Assembly (NCBI GenBank): GCA_945861435.1
Contig: CAMAUX010000033.1
Coordinates: forward strand, 1-56,947
Length of the DNA: 56,947 bases
Reading direction: 5' to 3'
Source: Chthoniobacter flavus
GTDB taxonomy: Bacteria > Verrucomicrobiota > Verrucomicrobiia > Chthoniobacterales > Chthoniobacteraceae
The first letter of the stretch is position 1, and each line of letters begins with the position of its first letter. Both the position numbers and the translations under genes were made by a program. Below, one piece after another: positions 24,671-33,400 of the stretch. Below the pieces are notes generated by a model. The model saw only the letters and a list, made by a program, of their open reading frames with translations. It had not been told where the DNA came from and searched no databases.

Positions 24671-24699
24671 TTGTCAGCGGAAAGGCGCAGCCTTATAAC
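24671..24699 (+). promoter_or_regulatory. Sigma-70-like promoter of the PfkB kinase gene
   Basis: TTGTCA (24671-24676), 17-bp spacer, TATAAC (24694-24699). Transcription would begin about 7 nt downstream, which is at or within a couple of bases of the ATG at 24708, so the mRNA would be leaderless or nearly so. No Shine-Dalgarno sequence is present. Confidence 0.6.
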
Positions 24700-24707
24700 C
24701 TGCCGCC

Positions 24708-25820
24708 ATGCCTAAGAACACGCTTGCCGTCGAGGTTTCCGAGCAACTCAAGAACGCCGGAGGGCGGATGAAGCGCATGAAGGTGATGGTGGGGTTGGAC
24801 GGTTTTGTGGACACGATCTTGCACGCAGTCGCGCGCCGGGATTCCGCCACAAAGTATCAGCGCATGGAGCAGATGGGGGATTTCGGGGCGAAGATTTCCG
24901 CGGCGGCGGGGCACAGCGGGAATTTCGAACTGGTGACACAGATGGTGAAGCTTGGGGGCAACGGTCCGATCATGGCGAATGCGCTGGGCAGTGCGGGGGC
25001 GGCGGTGACGTACATTGGCAATCTGGGTGCGCCCAATCTGCACCCGGTGTTCACGGAGTTCAGTCGGCGGGCGAAGGTGCATTCGATCGCGGAGCCCGGG
25101 TACACGGATGCGATCGAGTTCGTGGATGGGAAGCTGATGTTCGGCAAGCACGAGAGTTTGAAGGAGGTGAACTGGAAGAGCCTGCTCAAGCACGTGCCGG
25201 AGGCGAAGCTGCGCGGGATTTTTTCAGAGTCGTCGCTCGTGGCGCTGGTGAACTGGACGATGCTCACCTCGATGACGGCGGTGTGGCAGAAGATCCTCTC
25301 GGTGATCGCGCCCAAGCTCAAGGGGCCGAAGCGGTGGGTGTTCTTCGATTTGGCCGATCCGGCCAAGCGTTCTGCGGAGGACATCGCGGCGGCGCTCCGG
25401 CAGATCGCGAAGTTTGAGAAGTATTTCCGGGTGATCCTCGGGCTGAATTTTGCGGAGGGGCTTCAGGTGGGCGAGGTGCTGGGATTGGCGGCGCCGGCGG
25501 AGGAGGGGGAGGCGGTGGCGGCGCACGCGGAGAAGATCCGGCGCGCGTTGAAGATCGACACGGTGGTGATTCATCCCACGCAATTTGCCGCGGCGGCGGA
25601 TGAAACGGGGACGTCGCATGTGGCGGGTCCGTTCACGCCGAAGCCGAAGATTACGACGGGGGCGGGGGATCACTTCAACGCGGGGTTCTGCGTGGGGCGG
25701 CTGCTGGGGATGGATCTGCGGGCGAGTCTGCAAAGTGGGGTGGGGACGTCGGGCTATTACGTCCGCAACGCGAAGAGCCCGAGCGTGGAGGATCTGCGGA
25801 AGTTTCTGCGGACGTTGTGA
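24708..25820 (+). CDS. PfkB-family carbohydrate kinase
   Basis: A 370-aa ribokinase-fold enzyme. Visible are VGLDGFVDTIL near the N-terminus, the GGNGPIMANALGSAG substrate-binding region, and the C-terminal TTGAGDHFNAGFCVGRLLG signature containing the catalytic Asp and anion hole. The family phosphorylates sugars or nucleosides with ATP. The exact substrate is not evident and the middle part is divergent from ribokinase and fructokinase. It is transcribed alone from the promoter described above and has no clear functional link to the divergent monooxygenase. Cytoplasmic, no signal peptide. Confidence 0.82.
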   Translation: MPKNTLAVEVSEQLKNAGGRMKRMKVMVGLDGFVDTILHAVARRDSATKYQRMEQMGDFGAKISAAAGHSGNFELVTQMVKLGGNGPIMANALGSAGAAVTYIGNLGAPNLHPVFTEFSRRAKVHSIAEPGYTDAIEFVDGKLMFGKHESLKEVNWKSLLKHVPEAKLRGIFSESSLVALVNWTMLTSMTAVWQKILSVIAPKLKGPKRWVFFDLADPAKRSAEDIAAALRQIAKFEKYFRVILGLNFAEGLQVGEVLGLAAPAEEGEAVAAHAEKIRRALKIDTVVIHPTQFAAAADETGTSHVAGPFTPKPKITTGAGDHFNAGFCVGRLLGMDLRASLQSGVGTSGYYVRNAKSPSVEDLRKFLRTL

Positions 25821-25997
25821 GCGGTGGCGCGGTGTGAGGCCGGCGCACCCGGGGGCCCCAGCCGTGGAAACCACTCGCAGGGAATGGCTGGTTATCTGCC
25901 TGCGCCAGCCTTCATGGGGGCGGAGGTGAGGGCCGGTTGCTGATGCCCAGACCGAGCGCCCAGCGCGGCTTGGGGGGGATTCGCGTAGTAGGCTGAG

Positions 25998-26010
25998 AGT
26001 AACTGTTACT
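25998..26010. promoter_or_regulatory. Inverted repeat AGTAAC-T-GTTACT upstream of ybeY
   Basis: A 13-bp perfect inverted repeat, followed at 26014 by TTGACG, a possible -35 box, in the 272-bp space between the PfkB kinase and ybeY. No matching -10 hexamer is convincing. It may be an operator, but no regulator can be assigned. Confidence 0.3.
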
Positions 26011-26092
26011 TGGTTGACGCTGGACTGTGTGCGTGTCTTGGGATTGGCGTGATTTGCAAAGGGGGGTGGTTTTGTGAAGGGTGGGGGGCTGT

Positions 26093-26551
26093 ATGAAGAC
26101 CCCAACGATCAGCGTGTACAATCGGCAGCGGCGGGTGCGATTTCCGCTGGCATGGCTGAGGCGGGTGGCGGAGGAGGCTCTGGGGCTTTGCCTTGGGGAG
26201 AGTGCGGATGGGCGTTTTGCGCTGGCGCAACTTGGGGAGGTGGAGGTGTCAGTGGTTTCGGATGCGGTGATTGCGCGGGTGCACAAGGAGTTCATGGGGA
26301 TCGAGGGGGCCACGGACGTGATCACCTTCGATCATGGGGAGATTGTGGTGAGCGCGGAGACTGCGGTGGCGAATGCGGGGGAGTTCGGGGGAGCGGTGGA
26401 GGAGGAGTTGGCGTTGTACGTGGTTCACGGCTTGCTTCACCTCAACGGGTTCACCGATGATCGGGCTGCGCAGGCCCGGAAGATGGATCGTGTCCAGCAG
26501 CGGTTGCTGCGGGTTTGCCTAGAGAAAAACCCCACCCCCCAAAACCTATGA
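26093..26551 (+). CDS. ybeY: Endoribonuclease YbeY (rRNA maturation / ribosome quality control)
   Basis: The ATG at 26093 follows a G-rich Shine-Dalgarno-like stretch and gives 152 aa, the normal size. The family features are VSDAVIARVHKEFMG, TDVITFDHGEI and the metal site HGLLHLNGFTDD (His112, His116). The third zinc ligand, normally His in HGxLHLxGxxH, is Asp122 here. The protein processes 16S rRNA 3' ends in other bacteria. It heads a run of four genes: its TGA overlaps the ATG of the next gene (ATGA), implying translational coupling. Confidence 0.9.
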   Translation: MKTPTISVYNRQRRVRFPLAWLRRVAEEALGLCLGESADGRFALAQLGEVEVSVVSDAVIARVHKEFMGIEGATDVITFDHGEIVVSAETAVANAGEFGGAVEEELALYVVHGLLHLNGFTDDRAAQARKMDRVQQRLLRVCLEKNPTPQNL

Positions 26552-27567
26552 AGTCCCCCCGTATTGTGTTGGTGACCCTGAGCGGTCTGTGTGCGTTTTC
26601 CCCCCTCTTCGCGCAGGACGGGCCGCCGGTGGACGTGGGGCAGTTGATGCAGGCGCTCAAGGGGATTCGGGAGACGCAGGCGGCGCAGCTCAAGGCGTTG
26701 CACCTGCAGGCGATCCAGTCAGTGTCTGCAGCGGCCGCGAGTGGGAAGACGGCGGCGGCGGCGTGGGAGGAGGCGGTGCGCACGACGCAGTTTCAGGGGG
26801 CATCGCGCGAGGGCAGTCAGTTTCGGGAATGGCGGGAGAAGGAGGGGGATGCGTTGGGGGAGGCGGAGGGGCAGGCGGCGGCGCGGCTTTATTACAACTG
26901 GCTGTTGATCACGCTGCAGCATGCGGCGGGGGCGACGACTGCGGATTTATTGCCGAGGGTGATCGAGCACACGAAGGCTGTGACGCAGGATCAGGCGGTG
27001 ATGGAGGCTTTTGAGGAGCGCATGAAGCACGAGCGCGAGCGCGAGCAGAACATGAAGGGTCGTCCCGGGGCGAAGGAGAAGGACAAGGCGAAGGAGGGTG
27101 CGAATGTGAAGAAGATGCACGATCAGATTTTGCGCGGGAACCTTGCGGGGAGCGTGCCTGTGCAGGCGATGAGGATTTCGGAACTCTTGAAGGTGAAGGA
27201 CTGGGAGATGTCGCCAGGCAATGTGGACGGGATCTTCACGCAGATCATCCTGCCGGAGCTGCGGGCATCGAAGGATGCGCGCCTGCTGGACTACTGGGAT
27301 ATGAAGCTCAAGCGGGAGGGGGAGGCGGTGCTCAAGAGCAAGCTGGCGTATGATCAGGAGCGGTTTCAGCAGCAGCGCAGGCCGGAGTTGTTGTGGTCGC
27401 GCGCGCAGGACGAGTTGGTCATCGGGTTCAAGAACAAGGCGGTGGCGAACATGTTTGCCTTGATCAAGGCGCATCCGACGCATCCGCAGGCGGAGCGTTG
27501 GATCAGCACCCTTGAGAAAGTACTGGTGCCGCCGCCTGCGAACTCCACGGCGGCTGAGATTCCCTAG
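26548..27567 (+). CDS. Exported helical protein of unknown function
   Basis: The ATG at 26548 overlaps the ybeY stop and gives 339 aa. A signal peptide (MKSPRIVLVTLSGLCAFSPL, cleavage near LFAQ) is followed by a mostly helical, charged protein rich in Glu, Lys and Ala. A highly charged stretch (about residues 155-195, EERMKHEREREQNMKGR and onwards) is probably disordered or coiled. No catalytic motif and no family were recognised. Its translational coupling to ybeY and 21-bp distance to clpS suggest co-expression with a translation/proteostasis set, but an exported product does not obviously belong to it. Confidence 0.7.
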   Translation: MKSPRIVLVTLSGLCAFSPLFAQDGPPVDVGQLMQALKGIRETQAAQLKALHLQAIQSVSAAAASGKTAAAAWEEAVRTTQFQGASREGSQFREWREKEGDALGEAEGQAAARLYYNWLLITLQHAAGATTADLLPRVIEHTKAVTQDQAVMEAFEERMKHEREREQNMKGRPGAKEKDKAKEGANVKKMHDQILRGNLAGSVPVQAMRISELLKVKDWEMSPGNVDGIFTQIILPELRASKDARLLDYWDMKLKREGEAVLKSKLAYDQERFQQQRRPELLWSRAQDELVIGFKNKAVANMFALIKAHPTHPQAERWISTLEKVLVPPPANSTAAEIP

Positions 27568-27588
27568 TGGGATAGAGAGGGTGTGACG

Positions 27589-27870
27589 ATGGGGGGCACG
27601 CTGACCGAGCAGGAGACGAAGAGCGCCGTGGCGACCGATGTGCCATGGAATGTGGTGGCGCATAATGATCCGGTGAACCTGATGAATTACGTGACGCGGG
27701 TTTTTCAGAAGGTGTTTGGGTATTCGAAGGAGCGTGCAGAGCGGCACATGAAGGAGGTGCATCAGAAGGGGCGTTCGGTGGTGTGGACCGGGATGCGCGA
27801 ACCGGCCGAGGCGTATGTGCAGCAGTTGCACGGGCACCTCATCCTCGCGACGTTGGAGAAGAGCATTTGA
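27589..27870 (+). CDS. clpS: ClpS-like adaptor of the Clp protease
   Basis: A 93-aa protein from the ATG at 27589, with GAGAGG eight bases upstream (a GTG six bases earlier is less well placed). The ClpS core is visible: WNVVAHNDPVNLMNYVTRVF, GYSKERAERHMKEVHQKGRS and LHGHLILATLEK. ClpS binds N-degron substrates and delivers them to ClpAP or ClpCP. The HNDPVNLMNYV and W-T-G-x-R segments are closer to actinobacterial ClpS than to the Proteobacterial YNDxxxxMxYV form. It is followed four bases later by a DUF2017-like gene, as in Actinobacteria. Confidence 0.88.
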   Translation: MGGTLTEQETKSAVATDVPWNVVAHNDPVNLMNYVTRVFQKVFGYSKERAERHMKEVHQKGRSVVWTGMREPAEAYVQQLHGHLILATLEKSI

Positions 27871-27874
27871 GCCT

Positions 27875-28366
27875 GTGAGAATCACCCGTACGGACGAGGG
27901 GACGATCACCCTGAGCATGGTCGATCCGATCTGCTCTCACCTGCTCCTGGAGGTGACGGCGGCTGCGCGCACCGAGCATCCGGCGGCGGGTGAAAGGCTC
28001 TTCAGTTCACCCACGCAGGGGCGTGAACCTGAGTTTGAGATGGACTGGGTGGAGTTTGTGCAACCAGACCTGCAGCATCTTTTCCAGTCGGCCCTGGAGG
28101 TTGTGGATGCTGATTTGAAGGGGTTTCCCGGGACGCATTCGGAGGAGGGGGCGACGCTCTCGCTTGCGGTGGCGCGATTGGAGTTGTGGATTCATGCGCT
28201 TAACCAAGCGCGGCTGGCGCTGGTGGCGGTGCATGGGTTCAGCGAGGAGGAGATGGAGGATGGGTTCGCGAGCGAGGGGAGTCGGCGTGCGCTGGTTCTT
28301 TTTCAGGTGCAGTTCTACGGGTTTCTGCAGGAATGTTTTCTGCACGAGTTGGACGGGGAATCCTGA
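27875..28366 (+). CDS. DUF2017-like protein paired with ClpS
   Basis: A GTG at 27875, four bases after the clpS stop, gives 163 aa. The sequence is acidic and helical. It resembles DUF2017 in its arrangement: an N-terminal strand-rich start (MRITRTDEGTITLSM), then FEMDWVEFVQPDLQHLF and a late LELWIHALNQARLALV helix like the WLxALNDLRLAL segment of actinobacterial members. DUF2017 genes characteristically follow clpS in Actinobacteria, so context and sequence agree. The function is unknown; a ClpS partner role is inference. Confidence 0.65.
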   Translation: MRITRTDEGTITLSMVDPICSHLLLEVTAAARTEHPAAGERLFSSPTQGREPEFEMDWVEFVQPDLQHLFQSALEVVDADLKGFPGTHSEEGATLSLAVARLELWIHALNQARLALVAVHGFSEEEMEDGFASEGSRRALVLFQVQFYGFLQECFLHELDGES

Positions 28367-28388
28367 GGTTGGTGGATGAAAAAAAGGT

Positions 28389-28409
28389 GGGTTCTTTTCA
28401 AAAGAACCC
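28389..28409. promoter_or_regulatory. 21-bp inverted repeat just upstream of tRNA-Leu
   Basis: GGGTTCTTTT-C-AAAAGAACCC has two perfect 10-bp arms around one base. It sits between the DUF2017-like stop (28366) and the tRNA. Directly after it come TTGCGC (28410-28415) and TAGTCT (28432-28437), spaced 16 bp, a plausible tRNA promoter. It may be a terminator of the upstream operon (7-bp stem, 7-nt loop, no clear U-tract) or an operator. Confidence 0.5.
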
Positions 28410-28453
28410 TTGCGCGACGGGGCCCGGGTGCTAGTCTCAGCGGTCTTTCACAC

Positions 28454-28534
28454 GCTCGGATGGTGGAATGGCAGACACGTACGTTTGAGGGGCGTATGGC
28501 GCAAGCCGTGCGGGTTCAAGTCCCGCTCCGAGCA
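28454..28534 (+). tRNA. tRNA-Leu (anticodon GAG)
   Basis: An 81-nt cloverleaf with acceptor GCTCGGA/TCCGAGC, anticodon loop TTGAGGG (GAG at 34-36), a long variable arm GGC-GCAA-GCC typical of class II tRNAs, T-arm GCGGG-TTCAAGT-CCCGC and discriminator A. The CCA end is not encoded; C and a T6 run follow immediately (28535-28541), a likely transcription end. A degenerate second copy lies 242 bp downstream. Confidence 0.95.
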
Positions 28535-28963
28535 CTTTTTTCGCTGGCGTGGGGGGCGCTTCACGGTGAGGCCGCCGGGACTGTAGGAGCAATTCCTCGT
28601 CTCTTACTCCGTCTTCTTATTTCGTACTCCTTGGTCCTTCGTTTTGCGGGAGTAGGAGTGCGAAGTAAGAGTAAGAGTAAGGGGCAAGCCGCGGAGATCG
28701 GAGGGTGGAATGGCAAACACGTGCGCTTGAGGGGCGTATGCGAGTTGTGCGGGCTCATGTCGCGCTCCGAGCACTCTCTTCGCTGACGGGTGGGGCTTTC
28801 CGGTGAGGGCGCCGGGACTGTAGGAGCAGGTTCTGCTCTCTTACCGCTTACTTCGTACTCTTACTCTTACTTCGTACTCCCTGATCCTTCGTTGTGCGTG
28901 AGTAGGAGTACGAAGTAAAAGTAAGAGTAAGAGTAAGCAACGGAGGCCGGATTTCCAGATGGC
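28535..28963. other. Gene-free tRNA-Leu downstream region: two hairpin trailers and a duplicated unit
   Basis: This stretch holds no protein gene. Copy 1 of a roughly 242-bp unit (28454-28695) and copy 2 (28696 to about 28937) are arranged in tandem. Each contains a tRNA-Leu or its relic, a shared CGCCGGGACTGTAGGAGCA segment and a long imperfect hairpin built on TTACTC/GTAAGA hexamers: arms about 28601-28630 with 28655-28681, and about 28848-28880 with 28905-28937. The sequence ends 26 bp before the stop of the convergent DUF1501 gene. Confidence 0.8.
28696..28773 (+). pseudogene. Decayed tRNA-Leu(GAG) copy
   Basis: It aligns along its whole length with the tRNA at 28454-28534, at an offset of 242 bp. 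Damage includes an A-G mismatch at the second acceptor pair (GATCGGA against TCCGAGC), a G-G mismatch in the T stem and a T loop changed to CTCATGT, which loses the universally conserved T54 and A58. The variable arm no longer pairs well. The anticodon arm is still recognisable with GAG. It is probably not charged or is misfolded. Confidence 0.8.
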
Positions 28964-30457
28964 TCAGGCGAGAAGGGGGGAGATGACGTGGCCGTGGACG
29001 TCGGTGAGCCGGCGGTCGATGCCGTTGTGCCGTATGGTGAGCTGGGTATGGTCGATGCCCAGCAGGTGGAGAATCGTGGCGTGCACGTCGTACACCAAGG
29101 TGGGGTTCTTGCGGTCCAGCGGCTTGTAGCCCCACTGGTCGCTTTCCCCATGGGTGATGCCGCCGCGGATACCACCGCCGCAAAGCCAGTTGGTGAAGAC
29201 AAAGGGATTGTGGTCGCGGCCTTTGCCTCCTTGTGAGGACGGCATGCGCCCAAACTCGGTGGTCCAGAGAATGACCGTATCCTCAAGGAGACCGCGTTCG
29301 CGGAGATCCTCAATGAAGGCAGCGCAGCCCCGCGCCATGCCGGTGGCCAGGGGGCCGTGATCGCGGCGGACATCCTCGTGGGAATCCCAGTTGCGACGGG
29401 GGAAGCCGTTGTCGTTACCGCTCCAGATTTGGATGAAGCGCACGCCGCGTTCGAGGAGGCGTCGTGCGGCGAGGCATTTTTGAGCGAAGAAGAAGCTCTC
29501 CTCGGCGTCGTTGATTTCCTTGGGCCATTCGCGCTGGCCGCCGTCCAGGCCGTAACGCTTGAGGACGTGGGCGGGTTCCTTTTGGAGGCCAAGGGCTTCG
29601 GGCGCGGCGAGCTGCATGCGGGCGGCGAGTTCGTAACTGCGGATGCGTCCCTCGAGGCGCGGATCGCCCTCACGCGGTTGAGCGTGGGTGCGGTTGAGGG
29701 AGGCGAGGAGGGAGCGCGCGTCGGTGTCGGCTTGCTGCGTGAGAAAGGATCCGGCCTTGTGAGGGAAGAGGTTGGCGACGGGGTTTTCCGTGCCGGGATA
29801 CAGGACGGTGCCGCTGTGTTCTGCGGGGAGGAAGGCGCTGTCCCAGTTTTTGACCCCGTTGGAGCCGTAGCCACGGTGGTCCGGCATGACGACGAAGGTG
29901 GGGAGATTGTCGTTGAGCGAGCCCATGCCGTAGCTCACCCAGCAGCCGGCGCCGGGGAAGCCTGGGAGCTGGAATCCAGTGGCCTGCAGGAGGGTCGCGG
30001 CTGAGTGGACGCCGGACTTGCTGACCATGTTGTGGATGAATGCCATCTGGTCGACGACGCTGCCGAGGGCGGCGACGGGTTCAGAGAGCGGCTTGCCGCA
30101 CTGGCCTTGGGGTTTGAATTCCCAGACGGGCTTGAGCCATGGGCCGAGGCCGTTCTGAAAGGCTTCGACGGGTTCGCCGAAGTCGCTGGATTTCCCATCG
30201 TGCTGGATGAGGGCGGGTTTGAAGTCGAAGAGGTCGAGGTGGCTGGCGGCGCCTGCCATGAAGAACTGGACCACGCGTTTGGCGCGTCCGAACTGGGGCG
30301 GGCGGGGTGCGGCGGGAGTTTGTGCGTGGGCGTCGCGGGCGCAGAGGCTGGCGAGTGCGATGCCTCCGAGGCCGAGGCCGGACTGCCACAGGAAATCGCG
30401 CCGGCTCGTGCGCGTGAAGGCGGGGTGCTGGGCGTGGTGGAAGGGCGAGGAGTGCAT
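28964..30457 (-). CDS. DUF1501 protein with Tat signal (second copy)
   Basis: A 497-aa protein starting with a Tat leader (SRRDFLW at 18-24, then a hydrophobic stretch to DAHA). DUF1501 hallmarks are VQFFMAGAASHLDLFDFKP, FIHNMVSKSGVHSAATLLQ, LWTTEFGRMPSSQGGKGRDH and the terminal VHATILHLLGIDHTQLTIRH followed by HNGIDRRLTD. It differs considerably from the first copy (for example SSQGGKGRDHNPF here against NNTAEAKGREHHPW), so the two are not a recent duplication. It follows the second PSD1/cytochrome gene with a 7-bp gap, certainly the same transcript. The reaction is unknown. Confidence 0.9.
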   Translation of the reverse strand: MHSSPFHHAQHPAFTRTSRRDFLWQSGLGLGGIALASLCARDAHAQTPAAPRPPQFGRAKRVVQFFMAGAASHLDLFDFKPALIQHDGKSSDFGEPVEAFQNGLGPWLKPVWEFKPQGQCGKPLSEPVAALGSVVDQMAFIHNMVSKSGVHSAATLLQATGFQLPGFPGAGCWVSYGMGSLNDNLPTFVVMPDHRGYGSNGVKNWDSAFLPAEHSGTVLYPGTENPVANLFPHKAGSFLTQQADTDARSLLASLNRTHAQPREGDPRLEGRIRSYELAARMQLAAPEALGLQKEPAHVLKRYGLDGGQREWPKEINDAEESFFFAQKCLAARRLLERGVRFIQIWSGNDNGFPRRNWDSHEDVRRDHGPLATGMARGCAAFIEDLRERGLLEDTVILWTTEFGRMPSSQGGKGRDHNPFVFTNWLCGGGIRGGITHGESDQWGYKPLDRKNPTLVYDVHATILHLLGIDHTQLTIRHNGIDRRLTDVHGHVISPLLA

Positions 30458-30464
30458 GGCTGGA

Positions 30465-33400
30465 TTAGTCGACGAAGGAGAATTCGTTGAGGTTCAAGAG
30501 CAGCCGGCAGGTGGCCGGCAGGCCGTGCTGGCGCGCGTAGGTGGTGAGCTGGGAAAGCTCCTGCATGCTTGGTTCGCGGCTGATGGCGAGCCGGAATGCA
30601 CGGCGCACCTGTGTGTCCGAGACAGCCGCCTTGGGATCGGCATCCCCGGGCGCAGCGGTGTCGCGAAGGGCGCGTGCGGCGAGGGTGGAGGATTGGAAGA
30701 GGATGAATCCGTCGTTGAGGAGCGCGAGGGCTTGGAGTGCGGAGAGGCTTTCGTTGCGGCGATCCACGCGCATGGAGGGGTCGGCGCAATCGAGCGAGGT
30801 GAGCCATGGCTGGGTCTGGGAGCGCACGGCAAAGCGGTAGACGGCGCGCCGGTGGCATTTGGGATCGGCCGGGTCGTGGAGATCGTAGCGGTAATGGGGC
30901 GAGTGTTCAGGACGTTCGACAACGAAGTCCTGCCAGCCCGGGCCTCCCATGGTGAGATCGAGTGCGCCGGAGGCTGCGAGTGTCGCGTCGCGCACGGCTT
31001 CGGCCTCGAGCTTGCGCCGGTTCTGCCGCCAGAGCAGGCGGTTGTTGGCGTCGCGCGCCTGTGCATCGGGTCGCGCGATAGAGGCTTGCTGGTAGACGGC
31101 GCTGGTGACGATGAGCCGGTGAAGCGCCTTGAGTGAACCGCCAGAGTCGCGGAATTCGCTGGCCAGCCACTCGAGGAGTTCCGGGTGGGAGGGAAGCGCG
31201 CCGTTGCGGCCGAAGTCGCCCGGGGTTTCCACAAGGCCGGCGCCGAAGTGGTAGTGCCAGACCCGGTTGACGATGGTGCGCCATGTGAGGGGGTTCTCCG
31301 GATGGGCGATCCACTCCGCGAGTGCCGCGCGGCGTGCGCTCTCGGGCGCGGCGGGGTCGAGGGCGAAGCGGGCGGGTTGGAAGTGGAGAGCGGAGAGAGC
31401 GCCCGGGGCGACTTCGCGTCCGGGTTGCGTGACCTGGCCGCGCGCGAGGAGGAAGATGGGGCGTGGTTTTCCATCGTCTGGTCCCGTGCCCTTGAAGCTG
31501 CCGGTTCCGTAGTGGATGGCGCCCACGTAGGCGGTTTTTCCGGGCGGGAAGGTCTTCATCTTTTCGGTGAGGCGTGCCTGCTCGGCCTTGGCTGCATCGA
31601 GATCGGCGCGGATCTTGGGTGTGGCTTTGGCGAGAAGAAGCTCGGTGCGCTCCTTCTCGAGTTGCGCGACGGTTTTCGCGGTGGTGGTGCTCTTGATGGG
31701 CGAGATGCCGTCGGTGAGGTTCTTGCGCGACCAGCGTTGTCCGGACTCGATGGAGTCGAGCGACGTGACTCGTCCGCCGAGGGCGAGGTTGGCTCCGGAT
31801 TCATCGAAGGCCTCCAGTTCCGCGAGCGCGAAGATGAAGTCGTCCTTGCGCGGGGCGAGCTTGGTCGCGGTCATCCGGATGTAGCGGGCCTGCGCGCCCT
31901 GCGCTTCTGCGGTCTGCGGAGTGGTGCCGGGGTTCGCTTGGTCCGAGCCCGTGCGGTCCATGAGGAGGTGGACGTCGCGTGCGAAGTCGGGATCGTCGCT
32001 GATCTCCAACTTGTAGCGGACCGGGAATCCGAAGCCCGGGCCGATGTGGTTGAAGTCGTCGTCGCAGGCGGTGAAGACGATGCGCTGAATCGGGACGGTG
32101 CGACCGAGGTCGACCTGCACCCACTTGGTGCGTTCCTGTGTCTTCTCGATGCTGCTGTGGTAGCCGTATTCGGGTCGGCCCTTGGCGGTGCCCGGTTGGC
32201 GCGCGGCCTTGAGCGCGGCATCGATTTTTGCCAACTCGGGGCCGGCATCTTTTTCGAGATCCTTCTGAAGAGCGGCGACGCGGTCGGCGGCCTTGCGCTG
32301 GAGGGCGGGAAGGGGCCGGTAAGCAGCGGTGAGAGCGGGATCGTCGAAGTAACGGACGTCGGTGCGATCGAGGGCGGCGAACACGGCTTGGAACGCGTAA
32401 TAGTCCTCCTGAGGAATGGGATCGAATTTGTGATTGTGGCACTGGGCGCAGTGGACGGTGGTGGCGCAGAAGGTGCCGATGGTGTTGGCCACCATGTCGT
32501 CGCGATCGAGGTGGCGCGCGATTTTGCCGTCGGTCTTGGTCTCGGGCACCTCGGCGTGGCCGATGAAATCCCATGGCCCCGCGGCAAGGAATCCGAGGGC
32601 TTCGAGTCCGTCGGTGGAGTTGGGGAAAAGGACGTCGCCTGCGATCTGCTCGCGCACGAATTGGGCGTAGGGTTTGTCGGCGTTGAGGGAGCGGATGACG
32701 TAGTCGCGGTAGGGCCATGCGTTGAGGCGCGGCTTGTCCTTATCGTAACCATGGGTGTCGCCGTAGTGGACGACATCGAGCCAGTGGCGCGCCCAGCGTT
32801 CGCCATAGCGCGGGCTCGCGAGAAGCTCGTCCGCGAGCCGCGCGAAGGCGTTCGGCGAGGGGTCGGATAGGAAGGCGTCGAGTTGTTCCGGGCTGGGCGG
32901 CAGGCCCGTGAGATCGAAGTAAAGGCGGCGGCAGAGAGTGGCGGCATCGGCCCGCGGGGAGGCGGCGAGGTTTTCGCGCTGGAGGCGCTCGGCGACGAAG
33001 GCATCGATGGGATGCGAGGCGCCTTTGGGTGGGGCGGTTTTTTGAAGGGGGCGCAGGGACCACCAGTCGGTGGGGGCGGCGATTTTGGCGGAGGCTTCCT
33101 CGGGCCAGTGCGCGCCTTCGGCGATCCAGCGGGAGAGGATTTGTTGCTGGGCGGGGGAGAGGAGGTCGCCCTTGGGGGGCATGCGCAGGTCCGGGTCTGA
33201 GCCGGCGATGAAGGTGAGCAGGGGGCTGCGGGCGGTGTCGCCCGGGACGATGTTGGGGGCGTGGCTTTCGCCGCCGGTGAGGGCGATGGACTTCACATCG
33301 ATGCGGTAACCGGACTTCTGTTTTTCGGGTCCGTGACAGCGCAGGCAGTGTTCCTCGAGGAGGGGGCGCACTTCGCGCACGAAGTCCACGGGGTCAGCGT

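Noticed and set aside
28376-28786. A 136-codon frame covering tRNA-Leu and its copy
   Set aside because: It runs straight through a well-folded tRNA gene, so the frame is accidental.
28601-28937. Regular hairpin repeats considered as a CRISPR array
   Set aside because: Only two hairpin copies about 240 bp apart, with homologous sequence between them instead of unique spacers, and no cas genes nearby.
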